Positions 8,701 to 14,846 of a DNA stretch of 16,105 nucleotides are shown here, piece after piece. Each line of letters starts with the position of its first letter. The first letter of the stretch is position 1. The notes under the pieces were generated by a model. It saw nothing but the letters and a program-made list of their open reading frames with translations, searched no databases and was not told the origin of the DNA. This DNA comes from GCA-2862585 sp965661345 (lineage in GTDB: Bacteria; Bacteroidota; Bacteroidia; Flavobacteriales; UBA7312), in contig CBFIDK010000020.1 of assembly GCA_965661345.1 (NCBI GenBank), positions 1 to 16,105 of the forward strand. Direction: 5' to 3'. Made by a program: the position numbers and the translations under genes.

Positions 8701-8837
8701 TAAACCAAAGCTTTAGCAGTTTGAGTACCAAAATCATTCTCAATAAATGTAGCGTATCCGATAGCCACAAAGAATAAAAGAATCAAAAATGCCATTAGTC
8801 GCATTGAAAAAAGAGCAGAAAGAAATTTGTCGAACAT
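5730..8837 (-). CDS. ccsBA: Fused cytochrome c biogenesis protein CcsB-CcsA (ResB-ResC)
   Basis: System II cytochrome c synthase: carries heme across the inner membrane and attaches it to apocytochrome c CxxCH motifs on the outer face. 1035 residues. The ResB/CcsB half (about 1-460) has membrane helices near 12-30, 50-65 and 80-97, a large extracytoplasmic domain, and a helix near 430-448. A signal-like hydrophobic stretch at 468-486 ending in GLMAQ precedes a second soluble domain (about 487-730), and the CcsA half follows with about eight helices. The heme-handling WWD motif spans W933-W945 (WGRYWGWDPKETW). His83, His860, His958 and His997 match, in spacing, the two transmembrane and two external heme-ligand histidines I recall for the Helicobacter hepaticus CcsBA fusion (83, 761, 858, 897). 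First gene of its operon, with a start 22 bases from a consensus -7 box. Family certain. Confidence 0.96.
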   Translation of the reverse strand: MFDKFLSALFSMRLMAFLILLFFVAIGYATFIENDFGTQTAKALVYNATWFEVIIVLLTINMLANINRYKLWRKEKWPVLMFHISFVIIVIGAGITRYVSFEGMMPIREGEQSDLIISDGTFLQIKVHDNAYQYNYDKSILLDDYQGPLEFLSSNEFSQKVEFLDNDISIDYVDYIPNAKDTLIIGEGVPTLTVVLAGANGRETYYLQEGRAERYLGLNFSFGTPLPGHVNFFYENDELMVQLPDNAEFMRMADQFKGSIKKDSIQPLMLRSLYMVSGQNFVIPTMHEKATLSYYKGVNPEGQELEDLLKVKVRSNGEEQIVELFGDKGMVSNKNHFQLGGLNFSLSYGSMYYQTPFFVRLNDFQLERYPGSNSPASFASEVTLIDGEQESDHRIFMNNVLDYQGFRFFQASYDQDELGTVLSVNHDFWGTWISYLGYFLMSLGMIATIFSKKTRFSNLRKKLDELRAKRTTALMLLLSLSTGLMAQDSNTVDSLILSNPISVEHADKFGLLVVQDEGGRMKPFGTTTSEILRKVSRKSDYNGLNSNQVVLGMLQNPYLWQLAPMIKVNNDELREKLGLEEKFTSFLSFFSDEAKYVLTNDVQIAYAKKPAERSKYDKEVMAVDERVNISYMVYNGSFLRFFPIPDDPSNKWISPSMSESLLFGDDSLFVNSILPIYYRSLQQAQNDGDYEVANNTLNAIRNYQKKFGAEVYPSDLKIKTEVFYNNAKVFNKLSYFYALVGLVMILLLIQQILKERKWRNAIIRFAFVLVVVGFAAHTIGLIGRWFISGHAPWSNAYESVIYIAWATVLAGFMFARKSLMTVAATSILSALLLMVAALNWLDPEITNLVPVLDSYWLIIHVAIITASYGFLALGALLGFLNLILMIIQSKSNKTKIGNSLKELTFINEMSITTGLFMLSIGTFLGGVWANESWGRYWGWDPKETWALASMLIYIFVLHMRFIPKIKGMFAFNFASIIAYGSIVMTYFGVNFYLSGLHSYAKGDPMPIPSFVYYSIAVIALVSIVAQWRQKRFKKS

Positions 8838-8909
8838 TATGTTTTATTTAAGGAAGTACAAAATTACTTAATTTTGCGCTTTTTGAATCTAAAAAAAGTA
8901 TATTTCGGA
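8838..8909. promoter_or_regulatory. Divergent promoter region with palindromic paired -7 boxes
   Basis: These 72 bases separate divergent ccsBA (-) and the DUF2520 gene (+). They contain CAAAATTACTTAATTTTG at 8859-8876, a perfect 8-2-8 inverted repeat. Each arm, read outward on its own strand, is TAATTTTG, an exact match to the Bacteroidota -7 consensus TAnnTTTG: 8869-8876 for the plus gene and 8866-8859 for the minus gene. Predicted starts of transcription lie about 6 bases beyond each box, giving short leaders of roughly 28 (+) and 15 (-) bases. The -33 TTG elements are weak on both sides. Because the boxes are 2 bases apart, polymerase probably cannot occupy both at once. The site could also be bound by a dimeric regulator. 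The sequence match is direct; the function is inferred. Confidence 0.7.
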
Positions 8910-9656
8910 ATGACTAAAATTACAATGATTGGCGCAGGCAATTTAGCCTCACATCTTAGCATTGCTCTAAAGTGTGCTGGTCATGAAATTGTTCAAGTTT
9001 ACAGTCGAACTGAAAAATCTGCAGATTTATTAGCAAGTCAATTAAACTGCCCTTACACCATTGACAAAAACAGCATTGCTCAATCTGATATAGCACTAAT
9101 AGCCGTTAAGGATGACGCCATTGAAGAGGTAGAAAAATATATTGATTTTCCAAAAGCTCATACTTCAGGAACAAAAGATTTAGAGTGTTTGACGACTAAT
9201 ACATCTGGCGTTTTTTACCCACTGCAAACATTCACCAAAAGCAGTGAAATAGAATTTAAAAACATTCCTATTTGTATTGAATCAAATGACCCATTATTAA
9301 ATAAACTCTTGATCGATTTAGGAAATTCGATATCAGATAAAGTCTATGCCATAAACAGTCAACAAAGGAGACAGTTGCATATTGCTGCAGTAATTGCCTG
9401 TAATTTCAGTAATCATATGTATCGTTTTTCTGAGGAGATTTGTACGACCTATTCTATACCATTTGAAATTTTGCACCCTTTAATTTTAGAAACAGCAAAT
9501 AAAATTCAATCAATATCTCCTTCTAAGGCACAAACTGGACCAGCTCAAAGAGGTGACGATTTAACAATACAAAAACACATTTCATTATTAGAAAATAATA
9601 GTGATTTACAAGAAATTTATAAAACACTTAGCGATAGCATTAAAAAATACTCATGA
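8910..9656 (+). CDS. Rossmann-like and DUF2520 domain protein
   Basis: NAD(P)-binding-type protein of 248 residues, related to the F420/ketopantoate and pyrroline-carboxylate reductase superfamily; its reaction is not established. Residues 4-13 form a Rossmann turn (ITMIGAGNLA) with the following helix and strand (VQVYSR). The C-terminal helical DUF2520 domain contains LHIAAVIACNFSNH around His157-His169. The start was set at ATG 8910, right before the Rossmann strand. An in-frame TTG at 8874 would add 12 residues, but it lies inside the predicted -7 box, upstream of the expected transcription start, so it is rejected. First gene of the plus-strand operon; its stop overlaps the kdsC start in ATGA (9653-9656). 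Cytoplasmic. Family confident, substrate unknown. Confidence 0.88.
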   Translation: MTKITMIGAGNLASHLSIALKCAGHEIVQVYSRTEKSADLLASQLNCPYTIDKNSIAQSDIALIAVKDDAIEEVEKYIDFPKAHTSGTKDLECLTTNTSGVFYPLQTFTKSSEIEFKNIPICIESNDPLLNKLLIDLGNSISDKVYAINSQQRRQLHIAAVIACNFSNHMYRFSEEICTTYSIPFEILHPLILETANKIQSISPSKAQTGPAQRGDDLTIQKHISLLENNSDLQEIYKTLSDSIKKYS

Positions 9657-10147
9657 ATTATAAACAAAAACTACACCATATCTCAACATTCATTTTTGAT
9701 GTTGACGGCGTTTTAACCGATGGAAAAATCATACTTCACCCAAGTGGAGAACAACTACGAACAATGAGTGTAAAAGACGGTATGGCAATACGAACAGCAC
9801 TCACAAAGGGTTATAAAATTGCCATTATATCAGGTGGAAAAAGTCAAGGTCTGATTGAACGTTTTAAACACCTTAAAATTGAAGATGTATATTTGGGCTG
9901 TGATGATAAAAAAGATGCTTTAGAAGATTTCAAGCATATTCACAACATTGATTCTTCAAACATACTGTACATGGGCGACGACATTAACGATTGGGAAGTG
10001 ATGAAAGAAGTTGGATTAAGTTCATGTCCACAAGACGCTGTAGCAGAAATAAAATCTATTGCCGACTATATCTCTCATAAAAATGGCGGAAACGGATGTG
10101 TGAGAGACGTCATTGAACAAACATTAAAAGTACAAGGAAAATGGTAA
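9653..10147 (+). CDS. kdsC: KdsC-type HAD phosphatase (3-deoxy-D-manno-octulosonate 8-phosphate phosphatase)
   Basis: Removes phosphate from KDO 8-phosphate in the pathway making KDO for the lipopolysaccharide core. 164 residues, the small C0-type HAD length without a cap domain. HAD motif I is FDVDGVLTDG with nucleophile Asp16 and acid Asp18; motif II is the Ser60 of IISGG; the motif III lysine is likely within DDKKD near 86-87; motif IV is GDDINDWEVM with Asp109 and Asp110. The C-terminus contains the GGNGCVRDVIE segment (residues 143-153) typical of KdsC. It overlaps the upstream gene by 4 bases and the downstream prenyltransferase by 7 (ATGGTAA), indicating strong coupling. No kdsA, kdsB or kdsD is nearby. 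A sibling sugar phosphatase (such as one acting on KDN or neuraminate phosphates) cannot be excluded by sequence alone. Confidence 0.88.
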   Translation: MNYKQKLHHISTFIFDVDGVLTDGKIILHPSGEQLRTMSVKDGMAIRTALTKGYKIAIISGGKSQGLIERFKHLKIEDVYLGCDDKKDALEDFKHIHNIDSSNILYMGDDINDWEVMKEVGLSSCPQDAVAEIKSIADYISHKNGGNGCVRDVIEQTLKVQGKW

Positions 10148-11046
10148 AGCTAATAGACTTTTTTAGACTCATAAGATTCAAGAACTTATTAATTATTACA
10201 CTCAGTCAATATTTAGTAAGGTATGCTCTAATTATTCCGATGACAGAATCCCGTAGCTTAACGGATTTACAATTCTTTTTTCTAGTATTATCTACAGTAT
10301 GTATAGCCGCAGCAGGTTATATTATTAATGACTATTTCGATACTCAAGTTGATAGATTAAACCAAAGAAAAGTAATAATTGACAACACTATTAAAAGACG
10401 TGAAGCTATCCTGTGGCATTTTATCCTAAGTGGAATTGGTGTTTCTCTAGGCTTCTACTTAGGCTGGAAAGTTGGGATTCCGAATTTAGGATTTATCAAT
10501 TTATTTTCCTCAACAGCCTTGTGGTTCTACTCCACTAATATGAAAAAAGCGTATTTAAGTGGTAATTTAATCATAAGTTTATTAGCTGCTCTGACGCTGT
10601 TCATTGTTCCAATGTATGACATTATCCCCAATCCTGAGGTTAATGGAGAATTAGCTTTTTACTTAATCTGTTTTTATTCAATTTTTGCCTTTGTTACAAC
10701 CTTCATTAGAGAAATTATTAAAGATTTCGAAGACCAATTTGGCGATAGCAAAATGGGTTATAATACTTTTGCAATTGTCTCAGGTAAAACTGCCAAAATC
10801 ACCATTCAGATAATAAGCATTTTACTCATTTTAAGCATTGGATTTATTATTTCTTTACAACTTAGATATGATGAGTTATATGCCCCTCTTTATGTGTTAT
10901 TGACTATAGAATTACCACTTATATATTTCTTTATAAAACTTAAAAAAGCAAACGATAAAAAAACCTATCATCAGCTTAGTCAACTCATAAAGTTAATTAT
11001 GTTGACAGGTACATTATCAATTTTGGTTTTCACTCTACTTTTCTAG
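10141..11046 (+). CDS. UbiA-family prenyltransferase (geranylgeranylglycerol-phosphate geranylgeranyltransferase-like)
   Basis: Integral membrane enzyme of 301 residues with about eight or nine hydrophobic helices. It transfers a prenyl group from a polyprenyl diphosphate to an acceptor. The first Mg-diphosphate motif is NDYFDTQVD (Asn63, Asp64, Asp67, Asp71); the second is KDFEDQFGD (Asp195, Asp198, Asp202). The short aspartate-rich loops and GYIINDYFD context resemble the Bacteroidota proteins usually labelled digeranylgeranylglyceryl phosphate synthase-like, related to archaeal ether-lipid enzymes; menaquinone (MenA) or heme O (CyoE) synthases are less likely. The acceptor is not proven by sequence. 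It starts inside the kdsC stop and ends 3 bases before maf, so all four genes of the cluster appear cotranscribed. Confidence 0.85.
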   Translation: MVKLIDFFRLIRFKNLLIITLSQYLVRYALIIPMTESRSLTDLQFFFLVLSTVCIAAAGYIINDYFDTQVDRLNQRKVIIDNTIKRREAILWHFILSGIGVSLGFYLGWKVGIPNLGFINLFSSTALWFYSTNMKKAYLSGNLIISLLAALTLFIVPMYDIIPNPEVNGELAFYLICFYSIFAFVTTFIREIIKDFEDQFGDSKMGYNTFAIVSGKTAKITIQIISILLILSIGFIISLQLRYDELYAPLYVLLTIELPLIYFFIKLKKANDKKTYHQLSQLIKLIMLTGTLSILVFTLLF

Positions 11047-11049
11047 AAA

Positions 11050-11622
11050 ATGCTAAATAATCTGCGTTCCAAATCAGTATACTTAGCCTCAAAATCGCCT
11101 AGAAGAAAAGAATTGCTAGCGTCTCTTGGAGTTTCATTTGACATTAAATTAAAGGAAACTAACGAAGATTTCCCTTCATCAATGGATATTTATAAGGTTG
11201 CTGAATATCTAGCCACAAAAAAAGCGAATGCATTTGAGCCCAAACAAAATGACATCATTATTACGGCAGATACAGTAGTCATTTGTGAAGGACAAATATT
11301 GAATAAACCCAAAGATAAAGATGAAGCTTATAGAATGCTGTCTCTTCTATCAGACAATAAACACGAAGTAACAACTGGCGTTTGTATCTTTACAAAAGAT
11401 GACAAAATAACCTTCTCAGAAACTACTGAAGTTTTTTTTAAGTCACTTACAACTGAGGAAATAGATTATTACATTAAAAACTACCAACCTTTCGATAAGG
11501 CAGGAGGATATGGAATACAAGAATGGATTGGCAAAGTGGGTATAAAAGAAATTAAAGGAGACTATTATAACGTTGTTGGATTTCCTCTGGCAAGACTTTA
11601 TAGTATTCTGGTAAATCTTTAG
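11050..11622 (+). CDS. maf: Maf-family nucleotide pyrophosphatase
   Basis: Cytosolic house-cleaning enzyme that hydrolyses non-canonical or specific nucleoside triphosphates (dTTP/UTP or modified bases, depending on subfamily) to monophosphates. 190 residues, normal length. Motifs: SKSPRRKELL with Ser14, Arg18 and Arg19; TADTVV with catalytic Asp74; LNKPKDKDEAYRML; and the C-terminal AGGYGIQEWIG and GDYYNVVGFPL. The Gly-Tyr-Gly-Ile-Gln sequence favours the YhdE (dTTP/UTP) branch over the YceF (m7GTP) branch; this is an inference. ATG 11050 is the only start that keeps the Ser-Arg-Arg loop near the N-terminus. Last gene of its operon; its TAG directly abuts the -7 box of the next transcription unit. 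Confidence 0.92.
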   Translation: MLNNLRSKSVYLASKSPRRKELLASLGVSFDIKLKETNEDFPSSMDIYKVAEYLATKKANAFEPKQNDIIITADTVVICEGQILNKPKDKDEAYRMLSLLSDNKHEVTTGVCIFTKDDKITFSETTEVFFKSLTTEEIDYYIKNYQPFDKAGGYGIQEWIGKVGIKEIKGDYYNVVGFPLARLYSILVNL

Positions 11623-11656
11623 TAACTTTGCAATACACCAAAAACAAGAGCAACAT
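11623..11656 (+). promoter_or_regulatory. Predicted promoter (-7 box TAACTTTG) and leader of the polysaccharide export genes
   Basis: TAACTTTG at 11623-11630 is an exact TAnnTTTG box, beginning at the base after the maf stop codon. The -33 element would fall inside the maf 3' end, where only TTTA at 11597-11600 (22 bases upstream) is a weak candidate. The expected start is near 11636, giving a leader of about 20 bases before ATG 11657. No Shine-Dalgarno sequence is visible, as usual in this phylum. Confidence 0.6.
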
Positions 11657-12406
11657 ATGAAATCTCTTTATTTTGCATTAGCAGTTTTATTATTAGCATC
11701 ATGCTCTTCAATGAATAACATTGTTTTGTTTGAAAAACAAATTGAAGATGAACAAATTTCACTTTCAAAGTATCAAAAACATAAACTTCAAGAGGGCGAT
11801 ATTCTTCACGTAAAAGTTATTGGTGTTCAAAAAGAGTCGTTTGAAATATTTAATTTAGAAACCAACGCTAATAACAGCCAAACTACTTCTGCAAATTTAT
11901 TCCTAAATGGTTTTACAATTGACAGTCAAGGTTTTATAGAAATCCCAACTCTTGGAAAAATTTCAATTAAAGGGCTTACAATTGAGGAAGCAAAAGATAA
12001 AATTCAAATTGAGGCCGACAATTATTTAATTAATTCAACAGTAATAGTTAAACACATAAATTTTGAAATTACTGTTTTGGGTGAAGTGAAAAATGCTGGT
12101 ACTTATACTGTTTACAAAGATAATATCACCATACTAGAAGCTTTAGGTTTATCAGGGGATTTAACCGATTATGCAAATCGTAAAAAAATCAAACTCATTA
12201 GAGACAATCAGATAATTTATATTGACCTCACAAAAACAGAAACCTTATACTCTGAAAACTTTGTATTGAAAGCAAACGATGTTTTGTACATTGAACCGTT
12301 AAGAAATGTGAAGTTGAGAAGCTCAAATGCTCAAATTTATATTTCAGCGATATCTAGTATAGCCCTAATTGCCAATATTTTATTCGGAATATTAAATTCT
12401 AACTAA
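11657..12406 (+). CDS. wza: Wza-like polysaccharide export outer-membrane lipoprotein
   Basis: Outer-membrane polysaccharide export (OPX) protein, the exit partner of the Wzc-like protein encoded next. 249 residues, the short Bacteroidota form rather than the roughly 380 residues of E. coli Wza. Lipobox LASC with lipidated Cys16. The poly_export (PES) domain occupies about 36-130 (KLQEGDILHVKVIG, then a GFTIDSQGFIEIPTLGKI segment) and one SLBB domain about 135-215 (ITVLGEVKNAGTYTV). A hydrophobic helix at about 228-246 ends the protein. Short members with one SLBB domain may not form the whole channel and may need another outer-membrane component. Behind its own predicted promoter; the next gene starts 7 bases after the stop. 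The exported polymer is unknown. Confidence 0.92.
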   Translation: MKSLYFALAVLLLASCSSMNNIVLFEKQIEDEQISLSKYQKHKLQEGDILHVKVIGVQKESFEIFNLETNANNSQTTSANLFLNGFTIDSQGFIEIPTLGKISIKGLTIEEAKDKIQIEADNYLINSTVIVKHINFEITVLGEVKNAGTYTVYKDNITILEALGLSGDLTDYANRKKIKLIRDNQIIYIDLTKTETLYSENFVLKANDVLYIEPLRNVKLRSSNAQIYISAISSIALIANILFGILNSN

Positions 12407-12413
12407 GTCTATT

Positions 12414-14837
12414 ATGAATAATTTGAATTCTTCACCTCAAAATGAAAAAATTGAAATCAAAGTTTTATTTGATAGGCTATTAGTATTTTGGAAACAAACA
12501 GCTTTATCAATCCTCATTTTTCTAACCATTGGTTTTTTATATAATAGGTATTCAACTAAAATTTATAAATCGTCAACAACTATTTTGATAAAGGAAGATA
12601 GTAACTCTGGTTTAGGCTCAGAAGATTTGTTTGGCGGACTTGATTTATTTGGCGGACAAAAAAACATAAAAAATGAAATTGGAATTCTTAGATCATTTTC
12701 ATTAACTAAAAAAACGTTAGAAGATTTAAATCTAAGAATCAGTTATTTTCATTCTGGCAGTTTAGTTTCAAAAGATATTTATGACAAAACTCCATTTACA
12801 GTAAATCTAGTCAATAGCACACCTCTTCTGATAGATCAAAAATATTATGTGAAAATAATTTCTGAAAATGAATACCAATTAGAGGTTGATTTTAAGGATG
12901 CTAAATTATTTGATTTAAAGGAGGAGAATTATGTTTCTAACGATGAATACGATTTTGAATACGAAAATACCCACAAGTTTGGGGAGCTAGTTTCAACTGA
13001 CTTTTTTGAATTTAAATTGGAGAAAAACGATTTAAGTTTATTTGTAGAAGACGAATGGGATACATATTATTTTATTGTAAACAACTACAATGATCTCACC
13101 CAAGCCTACATGAAGAAAATAAACATCATTGAAACTGACAAAGAATCGTCTATTTTAAAGATTACTCATGAAGGTTCAAACCCAAAGAAAATAAACGACT
13201 TTTTAGAGAAATTTAATTTTCACTACTTACAAATTGGTCTAAACGAAAAAAACCAGATTGCTTCAAACACTATTTTCTTTATCAATGATCAACTCACTTC
13301 TATTTCCGACTCTTTGAACAAGGTTGAAAATGATTTAGAAAACTTTAAACAATCAAATCCAAAAATTCAGTTGTCTAAAGATGAATACAGCACATACTTT
13401 CAAATTGAAAAACTTGAGGAAGAAAAAGCAATTTTGGAGTTAAACAACAAATATTACCTGTCTGTTCAAAAATATTTATCAGAAAATAATGACATCGATA
13501 ATATTGTAGCGCCCTCAGCAATGGGCATCAATGATCCTCTTCTTAACGAATTAATTAGTGAACTCACCAGATTATATTCTCAACTGGAAGTTGCCAGCAT
13601 TAACTCAAGAAGCGAACATCCAATTGTACAATCGCTTCAGAATCAAATTCAGAACACAAAAAATATTCTAAATGAGAATATAGAAAATATTATTTCAAAC
13701 TCTGAACTTTCACTTGTTGATATCAATACCAGAATCAAACAAATAGAAACTGAAATAAATAAACTACCACGTAAAGAAAGGGTGCTTTTAAATATTCAAA
13801 GAAAGTTCAACTTAAATGAAATTATTTACAACTACCTTCTAGAAAAAAGAGCAGAAGCATCGATTACCAAAGCGAGTAATGTGTCTGATCATAAAATTAT
13901 TGATAGCCCCAGACTTATCTCAAACGAACCAGTAGAGCCTAATACAATGATAGTCTATGCATTTTCATTAATACTTGGTTTATTCGTTCCGATAATTAGC
14001 ATTACTTTATATTTCGTATTAAACGATAAAATAATTGATAAAAAAGATATTGATCAAATTACTGATGTTCCAGTCATTGGAAAAATTATGACCAATGAAA
14101 GCGAAAATAATCTTGTAAACGTAAACAGTCCTAAGTCGGCCATTGCAGAATCATTTAGAGCAATCAGAACAAATATTCAGTATTTGGCTGCAGAAAAAGC
14201 TGAAAAAGTTATATGTCTAACGTCTAGTATTAGTGGGGAAGGCAAAACGTTTATTGCCATGAATCTTTCTTCAATAATCAGTCTGACTGGTGAAAAAACA
14301 ATCTTAATTGGTGCCGATTTGAGAAAGCCCAAGATTTTTGATGATTTCAACTTAAAAAATACTGTAGGCTTAAGTTCATATTTAAGTAATCAAAAGACTA
14401 AGGAAGAGATTATCAATAAAACCCAGTTCGAAAATTTAGACATCATACTTTCAGGACCAATTCCGCCAAACCCATCGGAGTTGCTGAATAATGAGAAAAT
14501 GAGCAACTTCATAAAAGAATTAAAAAAAGAATACAAATACATTGTCATTGACACCCCACCAATTGGATTAGTTACCGATGGTCTAATTCTTATGGAGCAC
14601 TCAGATATTAACATATATGTTGTTAGACAAAATTATACGACCAAAGAGATGCTAAAAGGTTTCAATGATTTAGTCACAAATAACAATCTCCAAAAAATAA
14701 ATCTTATCATTAATGGTATTTCAACCGATAAATCTTCACACGGTTACGGTTACGGATATGGCGATACTTACGGATACGGTTACTACAATGAATCTGAAAG
14801 TAATTCATCTTCCAAAAAATGGTGGAAAAAAAGTTAA
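12414..14837 (+). CDS. wzc: Wzc-like polysaccharide co-polymerase with BY-kinase domain
   Basis: Inner-membrane chain-length regulator and tyrosine autokinase for surface polysaccharide. 807 residues. The Wzz domain starts with a helix at about 30-48; a long periplasmic region with predicted coiled coil (about 270-470) follows, then a second helix at about 507-530. The cytoplasmic kinase domain has Walker A SGEGKT at 607-612 (Lys611), Walker A' at 630-637 reading ILIGADLR, and Walker B VIDTPP with Asp713. In Walker A' the usual D-x-D is G633-x-D635. The C-terminal tail has seven tyrosines between 778 and 791, the usual autophosphorylation cluster, ending in Lys/Trp-rich KKWWKKS. It pairs with the Wza-like protein 7 bases upstream. 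Assembly and disassembly probably depend on Tyr phosphorylation; no matching phosphatase gene is in the window. Confidence 0.94.
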   Translation: MNNLNSSPQNEKIEIKVLFDRLLVFWKQTALSILIFLTIGFLYNRYSTKIYKSSTTILIKEDSNSGLGSEDLFGGLDLFGGQKNIKNEIGILRSFSLTKKTLEDLNLRISYFHSGSLVSKDIYDKTPFTVNLVNSTPLLIDQKYYVKIISENEYQLEVDFKDAKLFDLKEENYVSNDEYDFEYENTHKFGELVSTDFFEFKLEKNDLSLFVEDEWDTYYFIVNNYNDLTQAYMKKINIIETDKESSILKITHEGSNPKKINDFLEKFNFHYLQIGLNEKNQIASNTIFFINDQLTSISDSLNKVENDLENFKQSNPKIQLSKDEYSTYFQIEKLEEEKAILELNNKYYLSVQKYLSENNDIDNIVAPSAMGINDPLLNELISELTRLYSQLEVASINSRSEHPIVQSLQNQIQNTKNILNENIENIISNSELSLVDINTRIKQIETEINKLPRKERVLLNIQRKFNLNEIIYNYLLEKRAEASITKASNVSDHKIIDSPRLISNEPVEPNTMIVYAFSLILGLFVPIISITLYFVLNDKIIDKKDIDQITDVPVIGKIMTNESENNLVNVNSPKSAIAESFRAIRTNIQYLAAEKAEKVICLTSSISGEGKTFIAMNLSSIISLTGEKTILIGADLRKPKIFDDFNLKNTVGLSSYLSNQKTKEEIINKTQFENLDIILSGPIPPNPSELLNNEKMSNFIKELKKEYKYIVIDTPPIGLVTDGLILMEHSDINIYVVRQNYTTKEMLKGFNDLVTNNNLQKINLIINGISTDKSSHGYGYGYGDTYGYGYYNESESNSSSKKWWKKS
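14742..14786 (+). repeat. Degenerate GGTTAC hexanucleotide repeat coding the Wzc tyrosine tail
   Basis: Imperfect 6-base units (GGTTAC, GGTTAC, GGATAT, GGCGAT, ACTTAC, GGATAC, GGTTAC, then TAC) encode alternating Gly-Tyr dipeptides at residues 777-791 of the Wzc-like protein. Because the unit is a multiple of three, unit gain or loss would keep the frame and change only the number of tyrosines. Confidence 0.75.
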
Positions 14838-14846
14838 TTTTACGAT

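Noticed and set aside
8899..8906. TATATTTC upstream of the DUF2520 start as a -7 box
   Set aside because: Mismatched at the final G and only 3 bases from the ATG; the exact box at 8869-8876 is better placed.
8874..8909. TTG start at 8874 giving a 260-residue DUF2520 protein
   Set aside because: The extra 12 residues precede the normal Rossmann start, and the TTG lies inside the predicted -7 box, before the expected transcription start. ATG 8910 fits the family.
12600..12660. Short repeated GGACTTGATTTATTTGGCGGAC-like segment in the Wzc gene
   Set aside because: It reflects two similar Asp/Leu-Phe-Gly-Gly peptide stretches in the periplasmic domain; two imperfect copies are not enough for a repeat call.
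14835..14842. TAATTTTA before the PLP enzyme as a promoter
   Set aside because: One mismatch at the key final G, and it would place the transcription start at the ATG itself.
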